Shown here in pieces: positions 22,123 through 32,815 of a DNA stretch of 35,326 bases (the first letter of the stretch is position 1; the number at the start of each line of letters is the position of its first letter). The notes beneath the pieces are model-generated. The model did no database searches. It was not told the DNA's origin and saw nothing but the letters and a program-made list of their open reading frames with translations. Location: assembly GCA_049999805.1 (NCBI GenBank), contig JBNGIO010006146.1, positions 1 through 35,326 of the forward strand, read 5' to 3'. Source of the stretch: Folioceros fuciformis (lineage: Eukaryota > Anthocerotophyta > Anthocerotopsida > Anthocerotales). Both the position numbers and the translations under genes were made by a program.

Positions 22123-22699
22123 CCTTCAATCTCAACAGCGAAACGAAACGCTCAGGTCATTCACACACATTTCAGTCCCTAACCAGGCATCAGTTCCCGG
22201 GCCGGAACAAGGTTGACGACAACGTACAGGCCTGCAGATATGTTTAGGTTGGGATCTTCCATCAACCAAGAATTTGAACGTGAGTCTCTGTGCAGCGCCT
22301 AAATCATTCGCTGTAGGAATTTCTCAAATTTATAGGTTCTCTCATCCATCAAAAGATTTGAAACAGTGTGCGGTTGACCCTCTATTTCACAAGATGTATG
22401 AGCAAAGTCTCAAGTATCCAAAGGTTTTTTTTATTTTTCACATCGCTCGTTTTTCGACACGTAGCCTCAATCGTCCTGTTGTGAAGAGTTTGGACATGGT
22501 CAGCATCCATGGCCTATTGCGCTTGTTTCCTTGATTTGTTTGTCAATCAATCGAGAGAGAGGCTATTTGAAGCCTCATCGTCGATGTTTGGAGATGTTCA
22601 AGGCTGGCCTTGAGTTATTACTGCAAAGATGTTGGTATGATACATCAGAAGCGAACGTGAACACATGTAGCTGTTGCATCCGCAAACGCTACCCTGAAA
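22123..22699. other. SCPL B 3' flank, no gene seen
   Basis: Includes an 86-codon open frame (22274-22534, plus) with no recognisable domain or start context. Confidence 0.45.
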
Positions 22700-23610
22700 G
22701 CTGTACATTCATCTCATGCAAAGCCTGTGCGACTGTAAGGGAGATGCAAATTATTCTGAGAAACCGCAAACTTCTACTGGGCTCGTGACTACTGTGCCGT
22801 AGAGGTCAGCGATCGGATTCACTGCCAAGTTCTGTGCACGCGTCTTCAACATGTCTCCCTTCTCACTTGGCAGGCGGAGGAGGTGGACACACACTTGGGA
22901 AGCAACATCCTGGATTTCCAGGAAAGCAGCAAGGTGCTCCATATCTGCAGGCGAGAAGCCGCCGCTTGTGGTCAGAAATTCCACCTTCCGACATGCCATC
23001 CATGGCGCCGGCAAGAACCACAAGCTGGAGGCACACTATCATGAGCGTGATGAGGAATATCACAACAACTGCTGCGCGCTTCGCCATTGGATTCAGATCG
23101 GCAGTCCAAGTCCCCGGGTTGGATATGATCGATCTTCGGCTGGCCTGTAGGAGAGTTCAACTGCAGTGTGGTCATTCATTGAGTCGTTCCACAGGTTTCA
23201 AAAGGTGGTCATCTCACCAACGTTGCATCCCAGGATGACAAAACGCTAGCACTGCATTCCTAGGAGAGGTTTGATGTGAAACACAAACACAATGCAATTC
23301 CAAGAGCGTGCTGAAAAATCGATAGCACTCAGGTGCTGGTGCTACAACCCACAATTCGTCACAACAACTAACGCCATCGAAATCTACCATTTCCGATACC
23401 TGAGGTTGTCCGAGTCGTCGTCTCTCCCGTGCAACGAATCAGACTCCGAGAAACACCCTACAAGGAAGTCTTCACCGTTGTTCTGGTTTAAAAGCAGGGC
23501 CAACACACGAGGACCTGCAACAGGCAGCATAAACTTGGAAGTAGCAACGGGCCCGCAGTCCGAAACCGATGCCCATTTCCCGCCACAATTGAGCACGATC
23601 CTCCTCCTGT
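22700..23610. repeat. Segmental duplication, copy 1 (peptide gene region)
   Basis: Homologous to about 23960-24810 in the same orientation. Matching blocks lie downstream of the peptide gene (ctcatgcaaagcc / ctcacgcaaagcc), across the gene, and about 500 bp upstream of it (acgccatcgaa / acgccatcgag; cgggcccg). Divergence is substantial, so it is not recent. Confidence 0.7.
22863..23087 (-). CDS. Small secreted cysteine-rich peptide (unknown family)
   Basis: Single exon, 74 aa. ATG at 23087 has a good context (CCAATGG). Residues 1 to about 28 form a hydrophobic signal peptide (MAKRAAVVVIFLITLMIVC). A charged linker with a KRR site (DHKRRLLAC) leads to a compact core of six cysteines spaced C-x5-CC-x6-CC-x4-C, rich in Gly and Pro (CCFPGNPGCCFPSVC), and then a short Pro tail ending PPPPPAK. 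The same spacing is kept in the damaged copy at 24126-24349. I do not recognise the family: it is not a defensin, GASA/snakin, EPF or cyclotide by spacing. A secreted signalling or defence peptide with up to three disulfides is a reasonable inference; KRR may be a processing site. Confidence 0.65.
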   Translation of the reverse strand: MAKRAAVVVIFLITLMIVCLQLVVLAGAMDGMSEGGISDHKRRLLACRYGAPCCFPGNPGCCFPSVCPPPPPAK

Positions 23611-23959
23611 GGGCAGGGTTTTCTCTCGTGCTAAAATATAGCCCACACATTTCGAGCCAAAATTGGACGCCAGCATTGTGCCGCAGTCAACGGTCGGGTT
23701 TCTCGTCCTATCCATCGACGGTGATCATTGGTTAATGACCTAAGGTTCGAGCTTCTCTCATGTTAATTCATTTGGACCCACGTCAATGTTTGGGAAACGC
23801 CGTTTGATAGCTGAACCAGGCCTCACAGCCTGCCCACAGCCTGAGGAGGTTCTTGTAGATGTGTTGGCAATGCTGGCTGATTCTTAGTATCGATAGACTG
23901 TTTAGATGTTGGGATACAGAAAAATCCAGAACCCAATTACACACGCCTTCTCGAAAGCT

Positions 23960-24810
23960 GTCGCTTGCAACGCATTCTCAATGCCATAAGCAATGTGCAT
24001 ACGTCTCACGCAAAGCCCCTGCCCTGCAGCTAGAAGGAAAAACCACAAAAAACTCTACTGCACTGGCGATGGGTACCAGGAACCTGCAGTAGTACTGCGA
24101 CGCTCTATGTGTACAGTCTCCTCTCTCACTTGGCAGGCGGAGGAGATAGACACACACTCGGGAAGCAACATCCTGGAGACCCAGGAATGCAGCAAGTTGC
24201 TCTAGCTCTGCAGGCTAGAAGCCGCCGCTTGTGGTTGAGATCGCACCTTCCAACATGCCATCCACAGCGCCGGCACAAGCCATGAGCTGCAAACACACAA
24301 TCACGAACGCGGAGAAGAAGATCCCGACAACTGCTGCGCGTTTCCCCATCGTATCCGGATCGGCAGTACTGGTCCAAGTCGCCGGTTCCAATGTGATCGA
24401 TCGTCGATTGGCCTGTGGGGGAATTTCAAATTCCGTGAGATCATTCATGGAGTATTTCTACAGTCTTTCTAACCGTTGCATCCCAGAAGACACAACAGCT
24501 CGGTGTCAGCAACCGCAGTGCAAATCAAGCAACTTGCTAGGGAATCCATTTCACAGGTGACGGTGAGACAACCCACTTCGATTCAACAGCTGACGCCATC
24601 GAGAACTGCCATTCGCAGTACCTGAGAGCGACGACGTCCACGTCGGTATCACCTCTCAGATCGGAAGAGTCGGCTTCCGGGACCCAGCCCCGATGACAGA
24701 GATCGAACTATGACTTTTTCCATGAGGGCGTGCAACAAGCAGCATAAAGCTGCCTGTCGCAACGGGCCCGCCGTGCGGAAGAGATGCCTATCCCCCTCCA
24801 ACTGGGCTCC
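23960..24810. repeat. Segmental duplication, copy 2
   Basis: Counterpart of 22700-23610. The block upstream of the peptide copy (24690-24800) keeps a stretch (agcagcataaa...gcaacgggcccg) shared with 23520-23555, perhaps promoter sequence. Confidence 0.65.
24126..24349 (-). pseudogene. Frameshifted copy of the cysteine-rich peptide gene
   Basis: ATG at 24349 (MGKRAAVVGIFF) opens a signal peptide like that of the 22863-23087 gene. The region is 224 bp against 225 bp, with one base missing near 24233-24238. This turns the frame into a stop (TAG at 24215-24217) just before the cysteine core. The core survives in the shifted frame with the identical C-x5-CC-x6-CC-x4-C spacing (CCIPGSPGCCFPSVC). 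Either a recent pseudogene or an assembly error would explain an intact core behind a single indel. Confidence 0.7.
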
Positions 24811-25640
24811 CATGGCTCTTGTGTGGCCTGTGATTCCTGGGATAAGCAGATGACAGGCTCTCACACGTTCGATTGAGTCAGAGACCATCCAGCTCTTGAT
24901 ATATGACAATATCCTACATTAAAAAAACACAAAAACTATCTACTAAATTTAGAACCGTTTTGATGGCTCGTCTCCAACATTGCTAGTGGTTCATGGTTGA
25001 GCTCGAGCACAAAGTCCAATGACGTTCCTCGGAGAGCTGCAGGCCTGCTGCCTGCCCCCCGTGGTCCGGGTGACGCATCTGTTTCGGCCCTCTGCCTCCA
25101 GATCTCCGTTAGACCTTCGGCCTCCTGGCACACTTGCCTTCCCTATCAGATAGGGAGAGCCATCTCAGATCTAGATTGGTGAAGAAAGGTGAGGTAAGGC
25201 CACGGCGATCTATGCTGTCACGTACAGTACTTTCACACACTTTGAGATGATTGAGGTATGGTCAACTAACCTAGTACCATACTTGCAACGGCCTCCTGGT
25301 ATATACCTAGTATAAGTAAATTTTTTTTTTTTTAATTTTAAGAAAATATAATGAGGAACCACTAAGTCACCATGCCTAGAAGAGGCTGACATACTTAGGA
25401 CATGGGTTAATTGACAAAAGGTATAACTAACCTCACCAAAAAGAAATTTGTTTGATCATCTCAATTCCGTTCTGGAAAGCAAGTCATGTTTGAACGTGGG
25501 TTAGAATGAGTGAAAAGTTATACCCATGATTTACCATATCTCTATCTTTCAGAGAAATAAATATATTCATGTCTACTAAGTTGGTTAAGGCAAGTCTCTT
25601 AGACTTCGGTTAAATGATCATGTTTATGACCATTGTACTT
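24811..25640. other. Spacer, no gene seen
   Basis: GC content drops from about 25200 onward. A 13-T run lies at 25321-25333. Open frames are short and unrecognised. Confidence 0.5.
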
Positions 25641-25651
25641 CATTGAATTAC

Positions 25652-26480
25652 TTTTTTTTTGTATTTTTTATTAAGTTAATAAACTTCCGTAGAAATGAAC
25701 ACCTATGTCAATTAGGAAAAGTAGCATCTTGGCACCATTTACAGAAAGCTTTCGAAATCCACTTGCAATTTTTCTTCTCTATTGACCATAGTATAGGCAA
25801 GTTGTCCTTGCACAACATGATTCCTATATCTCTCTTCACACATGAGATAGAGACGAACGGACACACCAATTTGGACCAAAGTTGTTGGCATTTCTTAGAA
25901 GGATACATCACCATGAGAAAAGTAAGGACGAGAAGGAAGCATGAACCAACTATGATATCCTACAATATCATCCAATTTTTACTTCAATAAGCCCAAAGTA
26001 TCCCTTAGCTTCTCTTCATCTAACCTTATGGTCTTTAACATCTTCTCCACATTGAGCTCCATTTTTCTCATTACCTCATCATGATGTATCACTTGGTTGT
26101 GCATGATGTTCTTCAACATATATTCCATGGATTCTAATCTTGTTCCATTAGAAATTTTAGAGTTTAGGATTTAGGATTTTTAAATTAATATAATAAGGAT
26201 TGTTGGTAAACATTGAATTAAGAATACATTCGAGATGCTCTCGTCTTACAAACCCTTGTTTGTTAGTTTCTTTGATTAACAATTACTATGGGTAATTGGT
26301 TAGCACGCTTCAACGTAATCAATTCTTTACATTTCTTCCAACAAAAGTCCTTAAACTCCTTTTGACTCATGAAGGGTTAGGAAGAGTTTTGTCATATCCA
26401 AATCATCAAGGCATTAATTATCTTCTCACATACCCCAAGTATCTTAATTGCATCTTGACATAAGCATTTCAAAGTCTATA
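25652..26480 (-). pseudogene. Remnants of an unidentified coding sequence
   Basis: Minus strand, about 26150-25700, reads as protein-like sequence with few stops: MEYMLKNIMHNQVIHHDEV, then LDEEKLRDTLGLLK, a TAA, KLDDIVGYHSWFMLPS, another TAA, and YTMVNREEKLQVDF. A separate stretch at about 26375-26265 reads MSQKEFKDFCWKKCKELI. Downstream on the minus strand an AATAAA (about 25667-25672) precedes a 9-A run (25652-25660). This may be a decayed retroposed or host gene copy. I do not recognise the family. Confidence 0.4.
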
Positions 26481-27690
26481 ACACCTTAGACGATGTATTT
26501 TCTAACACCTTAGACCAATTTCATGGTTTTAAACACCTTAGACCATATTTACATATTTAGAGTAAGTATGTTTTACTTGCATGTCTAAAGAGAAATTAAT
26601 TAGATCTATGTACTCTTCTTTGAAGTTAGTTAATATTATGTGTAATATATTTTGAATAGACTATTTATCCTCTTTAAATCTATCTAGATGAATGATTGCA
26701 AAGGGTTTCTATGGGGTGCAGACGCATTGGTAGAAGAGGTGACATCAGCACATCTAGTAGCAAGTGGACCCTTTCTTCCTGGACCATGATATTTTAGGTG
26801 CTATTGAAAGTCATTAGGTTTCAGTGGGCAAGACTCTAATGTCCTTGTTATGGTTTAACTCTCTCTCTAAGGATAGAAAGATTTTCCATCTTGTTTTTCT
26901 AAAATAAATAAAAAGTTTATTCGATGAGTGATTACAACAAAGAATTCTGGTTGTTTTTTACCTTTCTTTTGCACATTGATTATTTTCTATTATTAAAAAA
27001 GAAATAAAAAGTCCCATCTACTTCGAAGATTGAAGTAAGAACGGAAACAAGGCCAAAGGTCAAAAGGTGCTTAGCGCCTTTCACCATCAATCTCAAAAAC
27101 TACCTACTAAAATAACCCTTTGCCAATCCCTCAATTCCTTTTTAAGGAGAGTGCTAATTTCATTACCATTCAAGACCTTTGTTAGTTCATAATTAAAAAA
27201 GATTATATAAAAATAAAAATAAGCAAACTTAATAACTATTAGGGAAGAAGTAGTTATGAAGGATGCGTTACTCCGTCTTACCCGGCCAGATCCCAAAAGC
27301 TTACTTGCAAGCTCTCTTTTTAATGAACTAGGAATTTGACTGCTATGCCTTTGTTCTTTTTCCACGGCCACCACTTATGTACATTCCATGGCACATGAGA
27401 GCAAATGTTTTGGCCTGGAAGAAGGGCCCGTACTTGCCCGACCTGTCCCCTAGATCCACATCTGCCAAATATGTGAGACGTGGGCGAGTGTTGTCAGACG
27501 TCGAAGCCGAGGCGCTAGCTGGCCATCGTCGGGCGCCAAGATCGCGCAGGAGCTCCACCAGGCCAGCACTCAGCGGCTCCAGATCCTGCCACTTGCTGCT
27601 GTGCTCCCAAATCGCGATGCCTCCACTGCTACAGCTGCCATCACCTCCTCACGTGTGCTCCACCAACATAAACCTCGCTTCTAAACTGAT
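26481..27690. other. AT-rich spacer, no gene seen
   Basis: AT-rich up to about 27300, then a GC-rich step at 27400-27680. Open frames there (27377-27790 plus; 27343-27558 minus) are unrecognised and lack domain motifs. Confidence 0.5.
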
Positions 27691-29030
27691 GATCAATGGG
27701 AAACAAGAAAGGCCTAGTCCCCAAGGTCTACGAGTCCGACTGTCGGACTTGGGATGCCCGCCTCCCAGTGCGTGTGCGCTCATCCGATAATGCACGCCCA
27801 GCGTCCTTGCACCACCCAACATAACCTCACATTAGCAAGCACACCACCGTCGCCTGTCCATGCTGCACAGAAACTCACCAATCTAGCAAGCTAGGATGCA
27901 ACAACCATCTATACCACTCAACACACTTGGATCATCAGCTCACTCTGCACTGTCAGCACTGGTAGAGCTCCCAAAGCACGCGCTCAGCAATCACAGGATC
28001 TAGTCTTGCACAAATGCCATGGCCCCTAGCTAGTAGGCCTACTGCCGAACTACCTGGGCTTGTGCAAATGAGACGACTCACTCGCAACCACCCGAAAGGA
28101 ACATGGGCCCATCGCCCATCGGCCTACTTGCCAAACCGATCAAAGGGACACAAGGAAGGCCTCGGCCCGAAGGCCCTACCAAATCCGACTGTCCTACCTG
28201 GGAACCCCACCTCTCAATTCGTGTGCGCTCGCTAGAGTATCTGACAATGCATGCACAGCGTCCTTGCACCACCCAACATACATATTATCAACAACCACAC
28301 CACCGGCGCCTGCCAATGTTAGATAGAAGCTCACCAAGCTAGCGAGCTAGCATGCAACAAGCATCCATCAGATCACTCTGCACTCTCGGTTATAGTAGAG
28401 CTCCCCACAGCACGAGCCCAGCTGCAATCACAGCATCTATCCTTGCTCAAATGGCATAATCCCCCCTAGCTAATGTGCCTGTTGCCAAAAGTACCTGGGC
28501 TTGAGCACAAGAGACGACTCGCTCGTAACCAGCTGCGAAGAACATGTGCCCATCGCCCATCGGTCCAAGTGCCAAATTGATCGAAGGGAAACAAAAATCA
28601 AGGCCTCGGCCCAAAGTCCCTGCCGAATCCGACGGTCCGACTTGGGATCCCCATCTCCCAATTCCTGTGCGTACGGTAGCGTATCCAATAATGCCTGCAC
28701 AGCGTCCTTGCACCACTCGACGCACGTTATCAACAACCGCACCACCGAAGCCTGCCATTGCTACACAGAAACTCACTCACCTTGCCAGCTAGCATGCAAC
28801 AACCACCCATACCAATCAACACATATGGATCATCAGCTCACTCTGCACTACCAGCATTGGTAGAGCTCGGAGTCCCAAAAGCATGAGCCCAGCAGTCACA
28901 GCATCTATCCTCGCAACAAATGCCATTTCTCCTAGCTAGGAAGCCTGTTGGCAAAGGACCTGGGCTTCAGCACATGAGACGACTCACTCGCAACCACCCA
29001 CAAGGTCCATCGGCCCAGCGCCACATCAAT
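27690..29030. repeat. Tandem array of about 450-bp units (about three copies)
   Basis: The landmark gcgtccttgcaccac recurs at 27801, 28259 and 28702, giving periods of 458 and 443 bp. Other shared blocks are tcatcagctcactctgcact, acctgggctt, gagacgactc and catcgcccatcgg. A partial unit precedes (27690-27800), and the last unit diverges near 29000. On the minus strand two units keep a similar frame (RWGSQVG, PMGDG), which may only reflect shared ancestry. Confidence 0.85.
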
Positions 29031-29468
29031 CCAACTGCCACGCAACATTCCACCTTCCGCTGCGCATGTTCTGTTTTGTAGGCAACCCACAACACCCTTG
29101 AGAAGCTTCCGATCTATCCTCCTGCAAGGTTCCCGAGCACTCTCGCACGCTCCCCTTCCCAGCCACTGCCACGCGCCTTGGCATCTTCTCATCACCTTCG
29201 TGGAGCCTGTCAGCAGGTTTAGGCTTTGCAATTGGACACTACTTTGCACCAACTGTATATCGTATGTGAATTCACGTGCACTCAGCACATTGCCTGTGAA
29301 TGACATCCTTAGCAGTTGGCATTGCTGCAAAACACTGTTCTGCGCCTCGACCAGATGCCCTGAAAGCTCAACAACTTTAACCACTGCAGCTACTTTGGTA
29401 ATCAGTAGGTGCCATTTGACATGATACCCTTCATACACTGCACCCGGAATTCGAGGCCCTTTCTCCAC
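28932..29468 (-). CDS. Hypothetical 178-codon open frame
   Basis: Starts at ATG 29468 (MEKGPRIPGAVYEGYHVKWH). The middle reads like an ordinary soluble protein or an exon (KVAAVVKVVELSGHLVEAQ, SAREFTYDIQLVQSSVQLQS). The last 22 or so codons come from the 450-bp tandem repeat, so any original C-terminus is lost. No domain is recognised. It could be an exon fragment of a gene disrupted by the array, or chance. Confidence 0.25.
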   Translation of the reverse strand: MEKGPRIPGAVYEGYHVKWHLLITKVAAVVKVVELSGHLVEAQNSVLQQCQLLRMSFTGNVLSAREFTYDIQLVQSSVQLQSLNLLTGSTKVMRRCQGAWQWLGRGACESAREPCRRIDRKLLKGVVGCLQNRTCAAEGGMLRGSWIDVALGRWTLWVVASESSHVLKPRSFANRLPS

Positions 29469-30500
29469 TCACATACTACAAGTGTACAGGAATCTCACAT
29501 ATACAGTGCGTTGCAGGTTGCATGAGTCTACAGACAAGCTTGCGTGAAAAGGTTGCCTGAAAACAAATGGTTATAGTAGCTATTGCTAGCTGCACCTAGT
29601 GCTTGCAGACGTGCACAACTGGCTCCAGTACTGCCAGGCAGCCGCTGCTTCCCCGCTGGACAACTTTGGGATCGGATGCACTTCTTTTCTAACAAGCTAC
29701 ATGAAATAATGCATATCCAATGATACGAATGAAGATATGGACATAGGGACATGGTCTTCCACCATGGTCGACTTATCCTATCCAACTCCTGGAAGCAGGT
29801 TGACTCACACCTTAGGGTTGACACTGATTGTAAAGGCGACGCAAGAGGAAACGCCTGGGGGACCTGTAGATAGAGGACGACTTGAACCTCGTCTCAACAT
29901 GTTGGCGTGACCGATTGTGAAAATACTGAGGCATATACATCGCATCTCAGGAGACTTGCCAACCTCCCTATCCTAGGTGAAGCTCATTGCAGACAGAAAC
30001 ACGAATCATGGTTCATCAGAAAGCCTTCCGTCTGCAAGTCCAAAAGGCGTTTGTCATCCACGATTCACGTCAAACAGGTAAACAGCGGGATGTGGTGAGG
30101 ATTCTAAATTGTAAGCGTGATCGGCAAGCATCGTTACCGACAGAGGGCACGGTTTCGGTGCGAATTCTGAAGTATGCTCCACCGTTCTCCATGGTACCTC
30201 CATGGTGAAGAAGGATATACGCAGATGAAGGAGACGTTCTAGTTCAGCTGTAGAAATGAAGGTGAGCCAAAGATCCACATCACGTGCTTCTAGTGTCAGG
30301 ATTCGATTTCACACCTCCAGCGTAGACTGTCCAGCAGTCTTGCCAAACCAAGCGGAACCACAAATCCTCTCCCAACAACTTGAACCAGCTTGCCACATTG
30401 GAGACTGAAGGTTTCGCTTCCTGCAAGAGGCTATTGTTGCTAGACACGTTTTCTGGTAACACTCGCGTCCTGCTGAGGAAGAACCGTATAGGTGCAGATA
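29469..30500. other. Spacer, no gene seen
   Basis: Only short unrecognised open frames (up to 98 codons, minus, 29528-29824). Confidence 0.5.
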
Positions 30501-30501
30501 C

Positions 30502-30789
30502 TCACCTTGTTTTGTATCGCTTTAGCCATGCAAGTGGATGTTTCTTTCTCCTCAGCAGTGTCTGCGTTTGTGGCTCAGGGATGCAGTCACGTCTCAAAGC
30601 AGAAATGCATTTGTCGCTTGTGCTTTTAGAGTGCAGGAAACATCCCACTTCATCGAAATCTCTCAGTCGCTTCAAGAGAAGAAGCTGAAGATTTGTGCCC
30701 TGCACCTGTTTGCATTCGTCCTGAAACAAGAACAGTGACAGTTGCACAAGAAGAAGCAACAAACAAGTGACTACCACTTGGCCCATCAT
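30502..30789 (-). CDS. Possible small secreted protein, 95 codons
   Basis: ATG 30789 is followed by a strong Leu-rich hydrophobic start (MMGQVVVTCLLLLLVQLSLF), like a signal peptide. A short basic, Ser/Lys-rich remainder has four Cys in all (one in the leader) and an RRKK site. No family match and no second copy here. Weak call. Confidence 0.25.
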   Translation of the reverse strand: MMGQVVVTCLLLLLVQLSLFLFQDECKQVQGTNLQLLLLKRLRDFDEVGCFLHSKSTSDKCISALRRDCIPEPQTQTLLRRKKHPLAWLKRYKTR

Positions 30790-30960
30790 TTGCCGTGACT
30801 GTGCTCATTGACTCCCAACAAGTGGAAATATCCACTCTCTGAGTCTATCCCTAGATGGGCATTCCTAAGCTGCAAGGGGGCACTGGCAGATGTGAGTTCA
30901 GATTAGGTAGAGTCCCGTCCTAGTACTGCTTAGCACTAACATCATTTGTTGCTGTTACAG

Positions 30961-32045
30961 GTTGATCATGATGATGAGGATAATGCCTCTGTACTGAGGT
31001 GTAATGCGCTCTTGCAAGCGGAGCGTACAATTCCGACTCCACACTCGTGTTCTCCGCCGGGGGGAGTCCGACGTTGTGGACGGACCTCAGGACTGCCAAG
31101 ACATTGGCTACACCACACATTTCGATTATGCGGTTGGGACCGAAATCATGTGCGGGGACACCATGACTCCTGACTCTGCTGGGAAGAAGTGCTTGCTGAA
31201 GGGTGGGGGGATAAGCGTGTGGTGGTGGAGGAAGTGAAAACGCTCTTCCAACTGATATTTCAGGTGCGGTGCTTATTGGCTTTGATCTGCTTTGGTTGCA
31301 TGGATTGTGTCCTTAGTCAAGTTCCTTGTTCCCTGTCCAGTCCATCTTTCGTCATGACCGAAGTGTGCTTGTTCTTTGCAGGCAGGCACAGCACAAAGAC
31401 CTAATAAAATAAACTTTGGCTGCCGGAGGACAGGCGCGGAAGAAGTTGTGGCGAGTTTATCAAAAACATGTGAGAGACCGTGGGATGAGCACAATCAAAA
31501 CGAGCTCCGTACGGGCCTTTGATGCTTGACTTCTGAGCCTAGAAAAGGTTGGCTTCTGACCATGATACATCTCCGATTGTGAACAGCTGGAAGCTAAACC
31601 CGTCTACAGGAGGGGGCCCTGATCTGGATGTGATGCCAGAAGGAGCGAGGAAAGGAAAGGCTCTGGCTTACCTTCTGAGCATTGACGAGGCAGGGGGCAA
31701 TTTCTCCACTTGCTCCACTCTGCTCGTCTGTGGTGATTCTGGAAATGATACGGAACTTTTCCGTATGCCAGGCATTCATTGGATCATAGTAAGTGATCAA
31801 TGTATGCATGACAAGTTTCAAACATTCTCTGTCCTAACAGTCTGGCTCACGGCAGTCTCTTGACACTGCGGTTACTGATGCAGGTTTGGCAATGCTCAGG
31901 AGGAGTTACTGCAAAGGCATGACCTGAATGCCTAAAACAATCCCAGAACGTTTTGCAACCGAAAGGTTGCAGCTGGGACTCTACAAGCATTGCGGCACTT
32001 CAGAGTTGAACCCAGTGTTTCTCCCTGGGATGTTGATCCCATCCA
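30961..32045 (+). pseudogene. Sucrose-6-phosphate phosphatase (SPP) pseudogene
   Basis: Exon-like pieces follow the SPP order. 30961-31263 reads VDHDDEDNASVLRCNALLQA, then in other frames SPTLWTDLRTAK and GTEIMCGDTMTPD. 31382-31530 reads PNKINFGCRRTGAEEVVASL. 31610-31788 reads DLDVMPEGARKGKALAYLL and LLVCGDSGNDTELF, the HAD-phosphatase motif. 31884-32045 reads NAQEELLQRHDLNA, a TAG, NNPRTF and VSPWDV. Intron-like GT-AG gaps remain, so it is a decayed genomic copy rather than a processed one. Frameshifts near 31020, 31135 and 31480, a stop in the last piece, and loss of the N-terminal DLDHTM nucleophile exon rule out function. Intact SPP makes sucrose from sucrose-6-phosphate in the cytosol. 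Confidence 0.82.
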
Positions 32046-32815
32046 GAGTCTGCCCATAATGAATTGGTGAGCTCGTCAAAGATATCCATTAGCGTTACTA
32101 GAGGAAGTGGCTCTTGTGCGCTGACCTGTTGCAAAGTGGAACTGGAATAAAGTAGCTTTGCATCCTTCGATAAACAATGCCTGCGTGTCTATTACAATAT
32201 TTAATTATAACTAAAATATACAACAATTTTAATCGTGAAAAATAAATTCAGATTTATTTTTTAATTTCCTCTCAGACATCGGGTTACTTAACCACACAAA
32301 AGGGTTGACGAAATCCAACCCAGTTGAGAGAGTCCACAGTGCAGATCTCCGGCGTAGCCGGGGTACGGTGGTGAAGCCCGGCAGTACACCCGGTCCCAGA
32401 TCAGCCCCTCAGAATAGGATGTGTACGAGTACAATCGCAAGAACAGATTCCGGCCCTGGGTAGTACAGGCACATCCTGCCCCCTCCACATCTGGCATGGT
32501 ATACTGCATCAGCTGGCTTTCACACTCACATCCGTTCCCGTTCCTTGCGGGAAGTGAGTGCTGGATCTCAGAGCGGGAGCCTAAAATTGGCAACGACTTC
32601 TTCTCCCGTGCAGTACAAATCCCAGTACGAGAGTGGCCGAGATTGGCACACTATTTTGCCTCCTGGGCTTCAAGCGGGGCTAGCCCAGCTGCCACCCTAC
32701 AGCTTCTACTTGCACCGGCCATGGTCCGCTTCCAGCATTTAAATCCGAACTCGCAGCTCCCAGATGCATAGCGCCCACAGCAAACAAGTAAGCCTAAGCT
32801 TGTGGCACATCGACG
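32046..32815. other. Spacer and phytocyanin promoter region
   Basis: AT-rich to about 32280, then GC-richer. A tttaaat at about 32738-32744, some 75 bp before the ATG, is the only TATA-like candidate. The open frame at 32421-32771 has no recognisable domain. Confidence 0.4.

Noticed and set aside
28447-28776. Minus-strand open frame inside the 450-bp array as a gene
   Set aside because: Similar frames recur only because the DNA unit is repeated, and the frame is broken in the first unit.
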